Source of the DNA: Ruegeria sp. Ofav3-42
GTDB taxonomy: Bacteria > Pseudomonadota > Alphaproteobacteria > Rhodobacterales > Rhodobacteraceae
Assembly: GCF_022347725.1 (NCBI RefSeq)
Contig: NZ_JAKRGB010000001.1
Location: 434,001 to 498,000 of the forward strand
Length of the DNA: 64,000 nucleotides
Direction of reading: 5' to 3'
Part shown: positions 49,046 to 57,196 of the stretch, in pieces
Layout: each line of letters starts with the position of its first letter
Position numbering within the stretch: position 1 is the stretch's first letter
The notes under the pieces: model-generated
Told to the model about the DNA's origin: nothing
Databases searched by the model: none
What the model saw: only the letters and a program-made list of their open reading frames with translations
Position numbers and translations under genes: made by a program

Positions 49046-50337
49046 CCCGCCAGTAACGCAGCCAAATCGCGGGCGCGGCCGCCGGTGCGCAGCATCGACC
49101 AGATCGCGTCCGCATCCTCTGCCCGGATCAGCTTGTTCGCCTTGCCCCGCACCCGGTCTTCACGGTCGGAGAGCGTCATCGGAGCCAGCAGATCGTGCGT
49201 TACTTCACGCTTTGCGCCATCGCGGCGCAGAAGTGTCAGATGCGCTTGCGTTTCGGACAACGTGTCATCGGCTTCCACCGTGACACGATCCCGCAAAGAA
49301 ATCAGACGCGGGTCGGCGCAAGTCTTTTCCGAGTAGCTATCGGGCAAGGCCGTGTCATACCCCAGCGCCTGCATCGCAATGACTGTCCGGTAGGAAAACT
49401 TGGCGCCCAATCCGGTTGTTGGTGACATCTGATTGCAGACGGTCATCCATCTTGGGTGGGTCTTGATCTTGATCTCGGCAACTTCCGGCTCGGCGATATC
49501 CAGATCTCGTGCAGCCTCCAGCGCCGCGTGCAGCCCATGGCAACATGCGTGGAATTTGTGGCTGACACTCTCGAAGAACCACTCTTCGCCCAAACCTTCC
49601 AGCGACGCGACAACGTCTGACTGACCCTTATGGGTCGCACCGAACCCATAGGGCCCTTCAAGCGCCACTGCATTCGGATCAAACCCGGCTGCGATCAACA
49701 ACGCTGCTTCGACACCTGCCGAGGACGCCAACCCGGCGTTATAAGGTTTACCCATCGTCCCGAACTGGGCCTTGAGCCCGGCTGCGCGGGTTGCCGTCAG
49801 CCCCAGAACCTTGTGCATCCTGCTCGCATCGAAGCCCAAAATTCGTCCCGCAGCAACCGCCGCACCAAATGCCCCTGCGGTGGCCGTCTGATGAAACCCC
49901 GCCTGATAGTGATCGCGCCCCAACCAGAGGCCGATACGGATAGACGTTTCCATGCCGACTAGCGCGGCCTCAAGAAAGTCGACCAGAATACGATCGTCCC
50001 ATTCACTGGCAGCAAGTGCGGCCGGAAGAACGGCAACCGACGGGTGGCCGATATGCGCGAAATGCGTGTCGTCATAATCCAGAGCATGAGACACGGTTCC
50101 ATTCACCAGCGCCGCGCCACGCAAAGGTGCCGCACCTCCTCCGAACAGGTTGGCTTGTTCAGCACCGCCCTCGCCCAGCACCAATTCGCGCAGGGTTCGC
50201 GATACCGGCTCATCAACGCCAGCCCGCCCAACGGCAATCCAGTCCAGAACAGAAAGCGAAGTGACGACCCGCGTCTGCAGAGTCGTCGTGATTGGTCCGG
50301 CCGCGAAGGCCGCGAGTGATGCAGTGAAATCGGTCAT
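49042..50337 (-). CDS. MmgE/PrpD family protein
   Basis: 431 residues of the MmgE/PrpD (2-methylcitrate dehydratase-like) superfamily. [18 protein letters not shown] carries the expected Asp and His residues of the active site, followed by [20 protein letters not shown] and [20 protein letters not shown]. Members dehydrate or isomerise small hydroxy acids such as methylcitrate or aconitate. Nothing nearby (no prpBC) points to the methylcitrate cycle, so the substrate is open. Monocistronic. Confidence 0.9.
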   Translation of the reverse strand: MTDFTASLAAFAAGPITTTLQTRVVTSLSVLDWIAVGRAGVDEPVSRTLRELVLGEGGAEQANLFGGGAAPLRGAALVNGTVSHALDYDDTHFAHIGHPSVAVLPAALAASEWDDRILVDFLEAALVGMETSIRIGLWLGRDHYQAGFHQTATAGAFGAAVAAGRILGFDASRMHKVLGLTATRAAGLKAQFGTMGKPYNAGLASSAGVEAALLIAAGFDPNAVALEGPYGFGATHKGQSDVVASLEGLGEEWFFESVSHKFHACCHGLHAALEAARDLDIAEPEVAEIKIKTHPRWMTVCNQMSPTTGLGAKFSYRTVIAMQALGYDTALPDSYSEKTCADPRLISLRDRVTVEADDTLSETQAHLTLLRRDGAKREVTHDLLAPMTLSDREDRVRGKANKLIRAEDADAIWSMLRTGGRARDLAALLAG

Positions 50338-50374
50338 GGGCGCAGTCTAACGCCCGATAAGACAGGGTAAAGAC

Positions 50375-50821
50375 TTAGCTGTACAAATCCGCCGCGCGGG
50401 ATTCGAATGCCTGCACGATCCGGTGCATGGCCTCGTTGAAGACCACTCCGATGATGCCCTGCAGGATGGCATTCTTGAACTCGAAATCCACATGAAACGA
50501 GATGTTGCACCCACCGTCGTCCGCATCTTCGAACTGCCAGTCGGATTTCATGTATTTGAACGGGCCGTCCAGATATTCCGTGTCGATCCGTTTCTGGTCG
50601 GCAAACAGAGTCACCCGGCTGCCGAAACGTTCGCGGAATACCTTGAACGAGATCACCAGATCGGCCTCAAGAACCTGCGCCTCGCCCGCCGCATATGTGC
50701 GGCGAATTCGGGCGGCTGCACACCAGGGCAGAAACTCGGGATATTTGGCCACATCGGCGACCAGCTCATACATCTGCTGTGCAGTGTAAGGAAGGTGACG
50801 TGTTTCCGAATGAGTAGGCAT
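50375..50821 (-). CDS. COQ10/RatA-type START domain protein
   Basis: 148 residues of the polyketide cyclase/START superfamily ([20 protein letters not shown], then [14 protein letters not shown]). Members bind ubiquinone (Coq10 type) and support respiration; the E. coli member RatA was reported to affect ribosome subunit joining. I favour the ubiquinone-binding role in an alphaproteobacterium. It lies divergent to hpt across 71 bases. Confidence 0.9.
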   Translation of the reverse strand: MPTHSETRHLPYTAQQMYELVADVAKYPEFLPWCAAARIRRTYAAGEAQVLEADLVISFKVFRERFGSRVTLFADQKRIDTEYLDGPFKYMKSDWQFEDADDGGCNISFHVDFEFKNAILQGIIGVVFNEAMHRIVQAFESRAADLYS

Positions 50822-50892
50822 GGCGTCCGGTTTTTAAGGTGACAATGGCGCGTCATGTCGTATGTTGCGCGCCAAAGATCAAGGGGGCAGCG

Positions 50893-51435
50893 ATGAGCGA
50901 CCGCGCATATGTGATAGATACGATGATCTCGGCCAAGGCCATCGCCGCACGGATCGAGGAATTATGTCGCGAAATTACCGCAGAATTCGGAAACACCGAT
51001 AAGTTGGTCGTGGTCGGCCTGCTGCGCGGCAGTTTTGTCTTCATCGCTGATCTGGTACGCGAACTCGATCTGCCGATCGAGGTGGATTTCCTTGAGGCGT
51101 CTTCCTATGGCGATTCGATGGAAAGCAGCCGCGAAGTTCGCATTCTAAAGGACTTGCGAGGTGCAATTGAAGGACGCGATGTGCTGGTCGTCGAAGATAT
51201 CGTTGACACCGGCCACACGCTGAACCACGTCACCAAGCTGCTGCGCAGCCGTAAGCCAAGCCGCCTGAAATCCATTGCCTTGCTGGACAAGCCCAGCCGG
51301 CGCGAGGTCGATTTCCGCTCGGACTGGATCGGTTTTGAAATCCCGGACGAGTTTGTCGTGGGTTACGGGATCGACTATGCTCAGCGCAACCGGAACCTGC
51401 CATTTATCGGCAAAGTCCGGTTTGTCGAAGACTGA
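50893..51435 (+). CDS. hpt: Hypoxanthine phosphoribosyltransferase
   Basis: 180 residues. The PRPP-binding motif is [17 protein letters not shown]. The N-terminal [20 protein letters not shown] supplies the second phosphate loop, and the hood residue region is [12 protein letters not shown]. It salvages hypoxanthine (and guanine) to nucleotides. The start at 50893 ([11 protein letters not shown]) has GGGGGC upstream. Followed at 11 bases by a small membrane protein gene, probably co-transcribed. Confidence 0.96.
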   Translation: MSDRAYVIDTMISAKAIAARIEELCREITAEFGNTDKLVVVGLLRGSFVFIADLVRELDLPIEVDFLEASSYGDSMESSREVRILKDLRGAIEGRDVLVVEDIVDTGHTLNHVTKLLRSRKPSRLKSIALLDKPSRREVDFRSDWIGFEIPDEFVVGYGIDYAQRNRNLPFIGKVRFVED

Positions 51436-51446
51436 CCGAGGATCAA

Positions 51447-51620
51447 ATGAACCCCCGCCACCTGCTGCGCATGTCCCAATGGGCTCGCAACCCGACGTCC
51501 GAGAAGCGGGTCAAGATGGTGTTCGGCATTATCATCCTGTGCCTTTTGATTGGCGGAATCGAGTATATGGGATGGTGGCCGGGATGGGCCAAAGGGGAAT
51601 GGACCCGGTTCAGGCCGTAG
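51447..51620 (+). CDS. Small single-span membrane protein (57 aa)
   Basis: The ATG at 51447 has GAGG 5 bases upstream and lies 11 bases after the hpt stop. The translation begins MNPRHLLRMSQWARNPTSEK. One hydrophobic helix (VFGIIILCLLIGGIEYM) follows, then a Trp-rich tail ([16 protein letters not shown]). A basic N-terminus suggests the tail faces the periplasm. It overlaps the convergent hydrolase gene by 11 bases. Short proteins like this follow hpt in related genomes as far as I recall. Function unknown. Confidence 0.75.
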   Translation: MNPRHLLRMSQWARNPTSEKRVKMVFGIIILCLLIGGIEYMGWWPGWAKGEWTRFRP

Positions 51621-52764
51621 AGTCGCTCAGAACCCGCTGAATCGCAGACAGAAAAATCCCGGTTCCAATGGGTATCAGCGCGTCCGGGAAGTCATAGTCG
51701 GGGTTATGCAACTGCGGATGATCAATGCCGGCGCCCAGCCAGAACATCGCCGTATTCGCACCCTTGCCGAATTGCCCGAAATCCTCTGAGAATTTTTGCG
51801 GCGAGTCCGTTACCTTGCAGGGTACACCATGCTCGGCACAGGCCGTTTCGATTGTGGCAACCGCCTCACTATGATTGACGCAGGCTTCGAAGACATCGTC
51901 GTAAGTGATTTCGACACTCAGACCGTCGGCGGACGCGGCTTGCCTCACCAAGGTTTCGGCCTCGGCCATCAGGCTTTTCATCCGCACATCAGAAACAGTG
52001 CGCAGCGTCACCCAAAGCTCGGCGCGGCCCGGAGCAACACCAAACGTCGGCTCGCCTAAACTGGCATGCGTTATAGTAGTCAGCGCAAAATCAGAATCCA
52101 GCGCGCCACCAGTGCCCGACCCAGCCAGCATCGGTATCAGTTCCGATAACGCCACGGCCGGAGACACCCCATCCTGCGGCGCCGCCGCGTGGGATGTCTT
52201 ACCTGTCAGAACAACCTTCATCCCGCGAGACGCACAATTGGCGGGGCCTTGGCACAGCTCGACCTCCCCCAGCGCCAAACCCGGCAGATTGTGCAGCGAG
52301 AACACGCAGTCCGGTGCGATTTGCGCGAATTGAGGGTCCGCACGAAAGGCCATGGCACCCTGCCCGGTTTCTTCAGCCGGTTGAAAGATTAGTACCACCC
52401 GGCCTTTGGCGGGGCGCTGACACGCCAGTTCTTCGGCTACGCCAAGCACCATCGTCATGTGACCGTCATGGCCGCAAAGATGCCCCTTGCCCGAAATTTT
52501 CGACACATAAGGCCGGGTGCTGAGTTCCTGAATCGGCAACCCATCCAATTCGCAACGTACACCTACCGTCGGCCCGGCCTGCCCGCTGTCAAAAACAGCC
52601 GCGACGCCGTGACCGCCCAATCCGGTTAGGACCTGATCGGCACCGTGGCCGCGCAACAACTCGGCTATGCGGGCAGCGGTCTCACGCTCCTGCCCTGAGA
52701 TTTCTGGGTATTGATGCAGGTCGTGGCGCAGGCGCGTCAGCCGCGCAAGCGTTTCAGGTGTCAC
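51610..52764 (-). CDS. M20 family amidohydrolase (aminoacylase/hippurate hydrolase type)
   Basis: 384 residues of the M20D peptidase family. Metal-site motifs are [14 protein letters not shown] (His and Asp ligands), [12 protein letters not shown] (Glu pair) and [15 protein letters not shown]. The dimerisation domain includes [19 protein letters not shown]. It probably removes N-acyl groups from amino acids. Its start overlaps the lipA stop by 4 bases (ATGA), so the two are co-transcribed, though no functional tie is obvious. Confidence 0.92.
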   Translation of the reverse strand: MTPETLARLTRLRHDLHQYPEISGQERETAARIAELLRGHGADQVLTGLGGHGVAAVFDSGQAGPTVGVRCELDGLPIQELSTRPYVSKISGKGHLCGHDGHMTMVLGVAEELACQRPAKGRVVLIFQPAEETGQGAMAFRADPQFAQIAPDCVFSLHNLPGLALGEVELCQGPANCASRGMKVVLTGKTSHAAAPQDGVSPAVALSELIPMLAGSGTGGALDSDFALTTITHASLGEPTFGVAPGRAELWVTLRTVSDVRMKSLMAEAETLVRQAASADGLSVEITYDDVFEACVNHSEAVATIETACAEHGVPCKVTDSPQKFSEDFGQFGKGANTAMFWLGAGIDHPQLHNPDYDFPDALIPIGTGIFLSAIQRVLSDSTA

Positions 52765-53711
52765 CCCTGCTCCAGTTTTTTCTGACGCGCTTCGCGCAAA
52801 CGGGCAAAGTCGTCGCCCGCGTGGTAAGACGACCGGGTGAGCGGCGTCGCGGACACCATCAAGAAGCCTTTGCCGAACGCAGCTTTTTCATACGAGGCAA
52901 ACTCTTCCGGTGTCACGAACCGGTCCACACCGTGGTGTTTCGGCGTGGGCTGCAGATACTGACCAATGGTCAGAAAATCGATATCGGCTGCGCGCATGTC
53001 GTCCATGACCTGCCGAACCTCTTGTTCATTCTCGCCCAGACCAACCATGATTCCCGATTTTGTGAAAATCGAAGGGTCCATTTCCTTGACCCGCTGCAAC
53101 AACCGCAGCGAGTGGAAGTAACGGGCACCTGGACGAACCTCCAAGTAAAGGCCCGGAACCGTTTCCAGATTGTGGTTGAAGACGTCCGGCTTGGCCTCGA
53201 CAACGGTCTCAAGCACCGAAGGATCACATTTCAGAAAGTCAGGCGTCAAAATTTCGATCGTGGTTTTGGGAGACCGGTGTCGCACGGCCCGGATCGTCTG
53301 CGCGAAATGATCGGCACCACCGTCTTTCAGGTCATCGCGGTCAACCGACGTGATCACCACGTGGTTCAGACCCAGCTTTTCGACCGCGTGCGCCACACGG
53401 CCCGGTTCAAAAACATCCAGATCGTCTGGGCGGCCCGTAGCGATGTTGCAGAAGGTACAGCCGCGTGTACAGATTTCTCCCATGATCATCATGGTGGCGT
53501 GGCCCTGGCTCCAGCACTCGCCAACGTTCGGGCATCCGGCCTCTTCGCAAACCGTGACCAGGTTGTTCTCGCGCATGATCTTGTGCGTATCGGCATAGCC
53601 CTTGCCCCCAGGCGCCTTTACGCGAATCCACTTCGGCTTTTTCGGCTGGGAGTTATCCGGACGATGCGCTTTTTCGGGATGACGTTGTTCGGGGATCTTC
53701 AGATCACGCAC
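52761..53711 (-). CDS. lipA: Lipoyl synthase
   Basis: 316 residues, a radical SAM enzyme that inserts two sulfurs into octanoyl groups on E2 and H proteins. The auxiliary cluster cysteines are Cys55, Cys60 and Cys66 ([12 protein letters not shown]). The radical SAM cluster uses Cys81, Cys85 and Cys88 (CTRGCTFC). The C-terminal RSSYHAG carries the conserved Ser that binds the auxiliary cluster. The upstream region shared with the peroxiredoxin gene contains two palindromes. Confidence 0.97.
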   Translation of the reverse strand: MRDLKIPEQRHPEKAHRPDNSQPKKPKWIRVKAPGGKGYADTHKIMRENNLVTVCEEAGCPNVGECWSQGHATMMIMGEICTRGCTFCNIATGRPDDLDVFEPGRVAHAVEKLGLNHVVITSVDRDDLKDGGADHFAQTIRAVRHRSPKTTIEILTPDFLKCDPSVLETVVEAKPDVFNHNLETVPGLYLEVRPGARYFHSLRLLQRVKEMDPSIFTKSGIMVGLGENEQEVRQVMDDMRAADIDFLTIGQYLQPTPKHHGVDRFVTPEEFASYEKAAFGKGFLMVSATPLTRSSYHAGDDFARLREARQKKLEQG

Positions 53712-53752
53712 GGCTGGCTTTCCTGACTTTGGGTCAATTTGCTTTGCCCTAA

Positions 53753-53793
53753 CATAGTATGCCCGCGTGTACTATGCCACCCGGGTATACCCG
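53753..53793. promoter_or_regulatory. Palindromes between lipA and the peroxiredoxin gene
   Basis: CATAGTA (53753-53759) and TACTATG (53770-53776) form an inverted repeat with a 10-base spacer. CGGGTATACCCG (53782-53793) is a perfect 12-base palindrome next to it. They lie 40-80 bases before lipA in the 263-base divergent region and could be operators for either gene. They do not look like the four-element OxyR site. Confidence 0.45.
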
Positions 53794-53974
53794 CCATGCA
53801 ACCCCGCTTTGCGTTCGCAGAATTTCGCCTTACTCTTAACAGTTTTAGTCGGTTTATTGGTTAAATCTCTGTCACTTGAGAACATATTGCAATTGCGGCA
53901 TTTCCGACATTGAAGACAGTTTAGAACTGTTTTAAATCTCCCTCAAATCTAATGTGAATCACAGGAGCCTGTAG

Positions 53975-54523
53975 ATGAAAACTGGCGCAAAACTGCCTTC
54001 CGTTACCTTCCACACCCGCGTCCGCGACGAAGCTGTCGAAGGACCCAACCCGTTCCGCTGGGAAGACAAGACCACTGCGGATTACTTCGCAGGCAAGCGC
54101 GTCATCCTGTTCTCTCTGCCTGGTGCATTCACGCCCACATGCTCGACCTACCAGCTGCCCGGTTTTGAAAACGGCTATACTGATTTCACCGCCAAAGGCG
54201 TGGACGAGATCTACTGCATGTCCGTGAACGACAGCTTTGTCATGAACAAATGGGCGCAGGATCAGGGTCTGAAAAACGTCAAGGTCATCCCTGATGGTTC
54301 GGGCGAGTTCACCCGAAAGATGGGCATGCTGGTCGACAAGGACAATCTGGGCTTTGGCATGCGCTCGTGGCGCTATGCGGCCATCGTGAACGACGGCGTG
54401 GTCGAGGCATGGTTCGAAGAGCCCGGCCTGATGGACAACTGCCCCGAGGACCCATATGGCGTTTCGTCCCCTGAAAACCTGATGAAGCATCTGGACGAAG
54501 CGAAAGAGCCGGCACTGGCCTAA
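53975..54523 (+). CDS. Peroxiredoxin of the Prx5 type
   Basis: 182 residues. The peroxidatic Cys56 lies in SLPGAFTPTCSTYQLPGFE, the Prx5/AhpE-like signature. The rest is a thioredoxin fold (DEIYCMSVNDSFVMNKWAQD). No glutaredoxin domain is fused. It reduces hydrogen peroxide and alkyl hydroperoxides, probably with glutaredoxin or glutathione. It converges with oxyR, overlapping its stop by 4 bases, and the transcription terminator of this gene lies inside oxyR. Confidence 0.94.
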   Translation: MKTGAKLPSVTFHTRVRDEAVEGPNPFRWEDKTTADYFAGKRVILFSLPGAFTPTCSTYQLPGFENGYTDFTAKGVDEIYCMSVNDSFVMNKWAQDQGLKNVKVIPDGSGEFTRKMGMLVDKDNLGFGMRSWRYAAIVNDGVVEAWFEEPGLMDNCPEDPYGVSSPENLMKHLDEAKEPALA

Positions 54524-55500
54524 GTTTTTTGTCGCTGAGAAATTTTGGGCTCGCCATTGGCGGGCCCTTTTTTTTGACGCGTTTCGCTGACGATGCCCTC
54601 ACCAACGCGCCGGATGACGTCTGCCAGACTGTCAAACCAATCTTCCCGGCCGGTCGACATACGGCGAACCAAACCGACGGTACGTGAGGGCTGCGGCGCT
54701 CCAAAACGCATGAGTTTAAGCCCCGGAACAGCTTCGGTTTCCGATCTCGCCGCAATTTCGGGCATCAACGTCAGGCCAAACCCGTCAGCAACCAATCTAG
54801 ACAGAGTCGCCAACGAGGACGCACCCATATTTATCAGACCGCTGTTTCTGTCCTGACCGCAGACCTCAAGCGCCTGATCCGTCAGGCAATGCCCGTCATC
54901 CAACAGCATCAATTGCGCGGCCTGCAAATCCATCGGTCGCAAAGCGTCAGGGTCGGTCGACACATTTTGAATCCGCCCTGCACTACCAGCCAAAAGAAAG
55001 CGGTCCTCAAAAAGAGGTAGTTCAAACAACTCGTTCCCGCCCGCTGGCAGCGCCATAACACCCGCGTCGATTTCACCCGCACGCAGCATCGTCAGCAACC
55101 GCTCGGTTCTGGCTTCGCGAATCTGAACCCGCAGTGATACATCGGCCGTCCGCAGTCCTGCCAGGACGCCGGACAACAGATAGGGGGCGATCGTTGGAAT
55201 TATTCCGATCGACAACGACCTGTGCCCGCCTGAGTGATCCTTCGCGAATTGGTCCAGCCTGTCTGCCGCCCCCAACACCTGACGCGCATAGTCCAGAACG
55301 TCCCGTCCCAGCGGCGTTAGTAGAATGTCGCGGGCCTGACGTTCGAACAGCGGCCTGCCCAAAGTTTCCTCCAGCGCCTTGATCTGAACCGACAAAGCGG
55401 GTTGTGAAACATGGCAGACCTGCGCCGCACGGCCAAAATTGCGCTGATCTGCCACCGCGCTGAAGTATTGAAGTTGTCTGAGGGTAAAATTCATAGGCAA
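54520..55500 (-). CDS. oxyR: OxyR-type LysR regulator (peroxide sensor)
   Basis: 326 residues. The N-terminal LysR helix-turn-helix (LRQLQYFSAVADQRNFGRAA) is followed by the regulatory domain. The redox pair Cys205 and Cys214 in GHCLTDQALEVC matches the spacing of the E. coli OxyR disulfide pair (199 and 208). It should activate peroxide-defence genes on oxidation. Its C-terminal tail (about 20 residues, TRQKKGPANGEPKISQRQK) is lengthened by reading through the neighbour's terminator hairpin. It converges on a peroxiredoxin gene, its probable target. Confidence 0.93.
   Translation of the reverse strand: MPMNFTLRQLQYFSAVADQRNFGRAAQVCHVSQPALSVQIKALEETLGRPLFERQARDILLTPLGRDVLDYARQVLGAADRLDQFAKDHSGGHRSLSIGIIPTIAPYLLSGVLAGLRTADVSLRVQIREARTERLLTMLRAGEIDAGVMALPAGGNELFELPLFEDRFLLAGSAGRIQNVSTDPDALRPMDLQAAQLMLLDDGHCLTDQALEVCGQDRNSGLINMGASSLATLSRLVADGFGLTLMPEIAARSETEAVPGLKLMRFGAPQPSRTVGLVRRMSTGREDWFDSLADVIRRVGEGIVSETRQKKGPANGEPKISQRQKT
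54547..54575 (+). terminator. Peroxiredoxin terminator inside the oxyR 3' end
   Basis: GGGCTCGCC (54547-54555), ATT, GGCGGGCCC (54559-54567): nine pairs with one G-U, then eight T residues to 54575. It lies 24 bases after the peroxiredoxin stop and within the codons for the last residues of OxyR (GPANGEPK). Confidence 0.92.
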
Positions 55501-55549
55501 TGCCTATCACTTCAATCAAAAACCTCAACCTTGAATTATAGCTGGATGT

Positions 55550-56656
55550 TTATCCGATGAGCCGCGTTTTCTCGGTCTGATCCCCGTAATGGCGCTTGAG
55601 TCGTTGCAAAGCGATGCGGAGAACGATTTTCCCGGACCTTGCAGACCAGCCCATCCGTTTTTCGGCAAGTTCCAGCCCCTCCAGATAACAGCAGCAGCGC
55701 AGAGCAACGTCGCTAAGACCCGGACCAAGGTCCGACAGCGCCCGTTCGACACGATCACGTGCATCTGATGAGCCTTGTCCAATATGAGAACCACTTCCAA
55801 AGGTTCCACGCCCCCCCGCGGTCAGAAAGTGATCCCAGTTTTGCGCCACTTGCGGGCCGATCTGCGCCAGTTCAAAGTCTTCGCGCAGCCGTTCACCGGC
55901 ACTGACCAGAGTTTCATCGAGAAACGGCTTTCCATCGCGGTCCCGCCTGCGCGCCAACGCGATCAGAGGGCTTTCGGCGGCGCTGTATCGAATGCGTTTG
56001 GGGCGGTTTGAGGAGGCAGGTTGGCTTTGCCTCATTTGCGAATGAAATGGCGTTTGCGCATCGGCCATGCCAAATTCGTTTCTTGCCCGCGCCTTATTCT
56101 CCGCCTCGGCAATCAACTGGCTCAGCGCAGCGCGACCCGATGACGAAATCCGATAGCGCGAGATACGCCCCGGATTGTCGCAAGAAATCCAATCCTTCAG
56201 TGCCAGAGCCTGGGCAATTTTGCAGTCGACAACGGCTGTTCTGGTTGCACCGCTGTCACCAGAGTCCCGGACGACCACGGCTTTGTCCATCTCTTCAGCC
56301 ACGGCAAGGACCGCACCCGTTTCGCACAGTCTGCGCAAAATCCGCAGGGCCTCGCGATTGAATTCTTCGTCTTTTGCCGCCGCCGCGTCCTCTTGGGATG
56401 CACCGAGTGTTTCGGCCCCCGCTCGATCATCCGCATCAGAGAAATGGGTTTCCGCAAGCGATTGCAACGCGGCATCCACCAAAGGATCGTCGCGGCGCGT
56501 TTCGATACGACGAATTTGTCGGAGAATGGTTGACGCATGGCATCCCGCAGATCGCGCGATGTCGCGGATCGATTGACCGGTTTCGGTATGAGCCAGGTAT
56601 CGCTGCGCCCCTTCAGGTACCCAAGCCGGAATGGTGAAAGCCATGTTATCTTGCAT
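55550..56656 (-). CDS. gafA: GafA-like activator (N-terminal HTH plus C-terminal DUF6456)
   Basis: 368 residues. The N-terminal region (TGQSIRDIARSAGCHASTIL, then RQIRRIETRRDDPLVD) is a DnaA/Trp-repressor-like helix-turn-helix. A middle winged-helix-like part has ISRYRISSSGRAALSQLI. The C-terminal DUF6456 spans SAAESPLIALARRRDRDGKP to the end. I recognise this architecture and length as those of GafA, the direct activator of gene transfer agent genes in Rhodobacter capsulatus. GAGG lies 10 bases before the ATG at 56656. The divergent promoter carries a CtrA-like box, which fits. The symbol is a moderate-confidence assignment. Confidence 0.75.
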   Translation of the reverse strand: MQDNMAFTIPAWVPEGAQRYLAHTETGQSIRDIARSAGCHASTILRQIRRIETRRDDPLVDAALQSLAETHFSDADDRAGAETLGASQEDAAAAKDEEFNREALRILRRLCETGAVLAVAEEMDKAVVVRDSGDSGATRTAVVDCKIAQALALKDWISCDNPGRISRYRISSSGRAALSQLIAEAENKARARNEFGMADAQTPFHSQMRQSQPASSNRPKRIRYSAAESPLIALARRRDRDGKPFLDETLVSAGERLREDFELAQIGPQVAQNWDHFLTAGGRGTFGSGSHIGQGSSDARDRVERALSDLGPGLSDVALRCCCYLEGLELAEKRMGWSARSGKIVLRIALQRLKRHYGDQTEKTRLIG

Positions 56657-56711
56657 AGTTTCTTGCCCTCGTCGACAAAACAATCTGTTCTCAATCGCCC
56701 CCGGTGAATTT

Positions 56712-56760
56712 GTTAACCAATCCTAACTAGAGTCGCTTTCGTTACTCGTTCGTTAACCAA
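56712..56760. promoter_or_regulatory. CtrA-like boxes between the GafA-like gene and the DUF6477 gene
   Basis: GTTAACCAA occurs twice, at 56712-56720 and 56752-56760, exactly 40 bases apart. The second copy belongs to TTAC-N7-TTAAC (56742-56757), one mismatch from the CtrA consensus TTAA-N7-TTAAC. The first is followed by CTAAC. They lie 56-104 bases upstream of the GafA-like start. Confidence 0.6.
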
Positions 56761-56896
56761 AAGAGGCAAGCACCAGATTTGATTCAAAATCATAAACACT
56801 CATGAAGTCAGAGTTCGGCGAGAGCCCGATCAAGGCAACACCCGCTTAGGTTGTGTGACAAACAGATAAATTCTGTTCAACCAAGGGAACACCGAA

Positions 56897-57196
56897 ATGC
56901 AGGACCTGATGACCATGATTGCAACGCTCCGCCGTCCACGCCTGCTGGCCCGGGCCGCGAAATTCGGAGCGCAGGACTATGATCGGGACCGGCACCTTCA
57001 ACGCATTCTGGGATACGGATCACTACCCGGTACCGGGGCCGCGCTGGTGCGTTTGATGGAAATGGAGCGGGAGGTTAACGCACAAAGGCTGGCCGAAGAC
57101 GCCGCCTATTCGCTGGTCCGCCATCTGGACCTGCTGATTGCGCTGTTGGGCGAGGCGCAACTGTTCAAAGCCAGCCGCGCCTCGCAGTATCAGTGA
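56897..57196 (+). CDS. DUF6477 family protein (99 aa)
   Basis: A small soluble helical protein (MQDLMTMIATLRRPRLLARA, then RILGYGSLPGTGAALVRLM) that I recognise as DUF6477, a Rhodobacterales-specific family. It lies divergent to the GafA-like gene and shares its CtrA-like promoter region, so co-regulation is likely. A linked small gene is also reported beside gafA in Rhodobacter; I cannot be sure this is the same one. The stop directly abuts the convergent methyltransferase gene. Confidence 0.8.
   Translation: MQDLMTMIATLRRPRLLARAAKFGAQDYDRDRHLQRILGYGSLPGTGAALVRLMEMEREVNAQRLAEDAAYSLVRHLDLLIALLGEAQLFKASRASQYQ

Noticed and set aside
53753-53793. OxyR binding site in the lipA-peroxiredoxin gap
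   Set aside because: The palindromes do not show the four ATAG-type elements at 10-base spacing expected for OxyR, and they lie closer to lipA. They are kept as unassigned palindromes.
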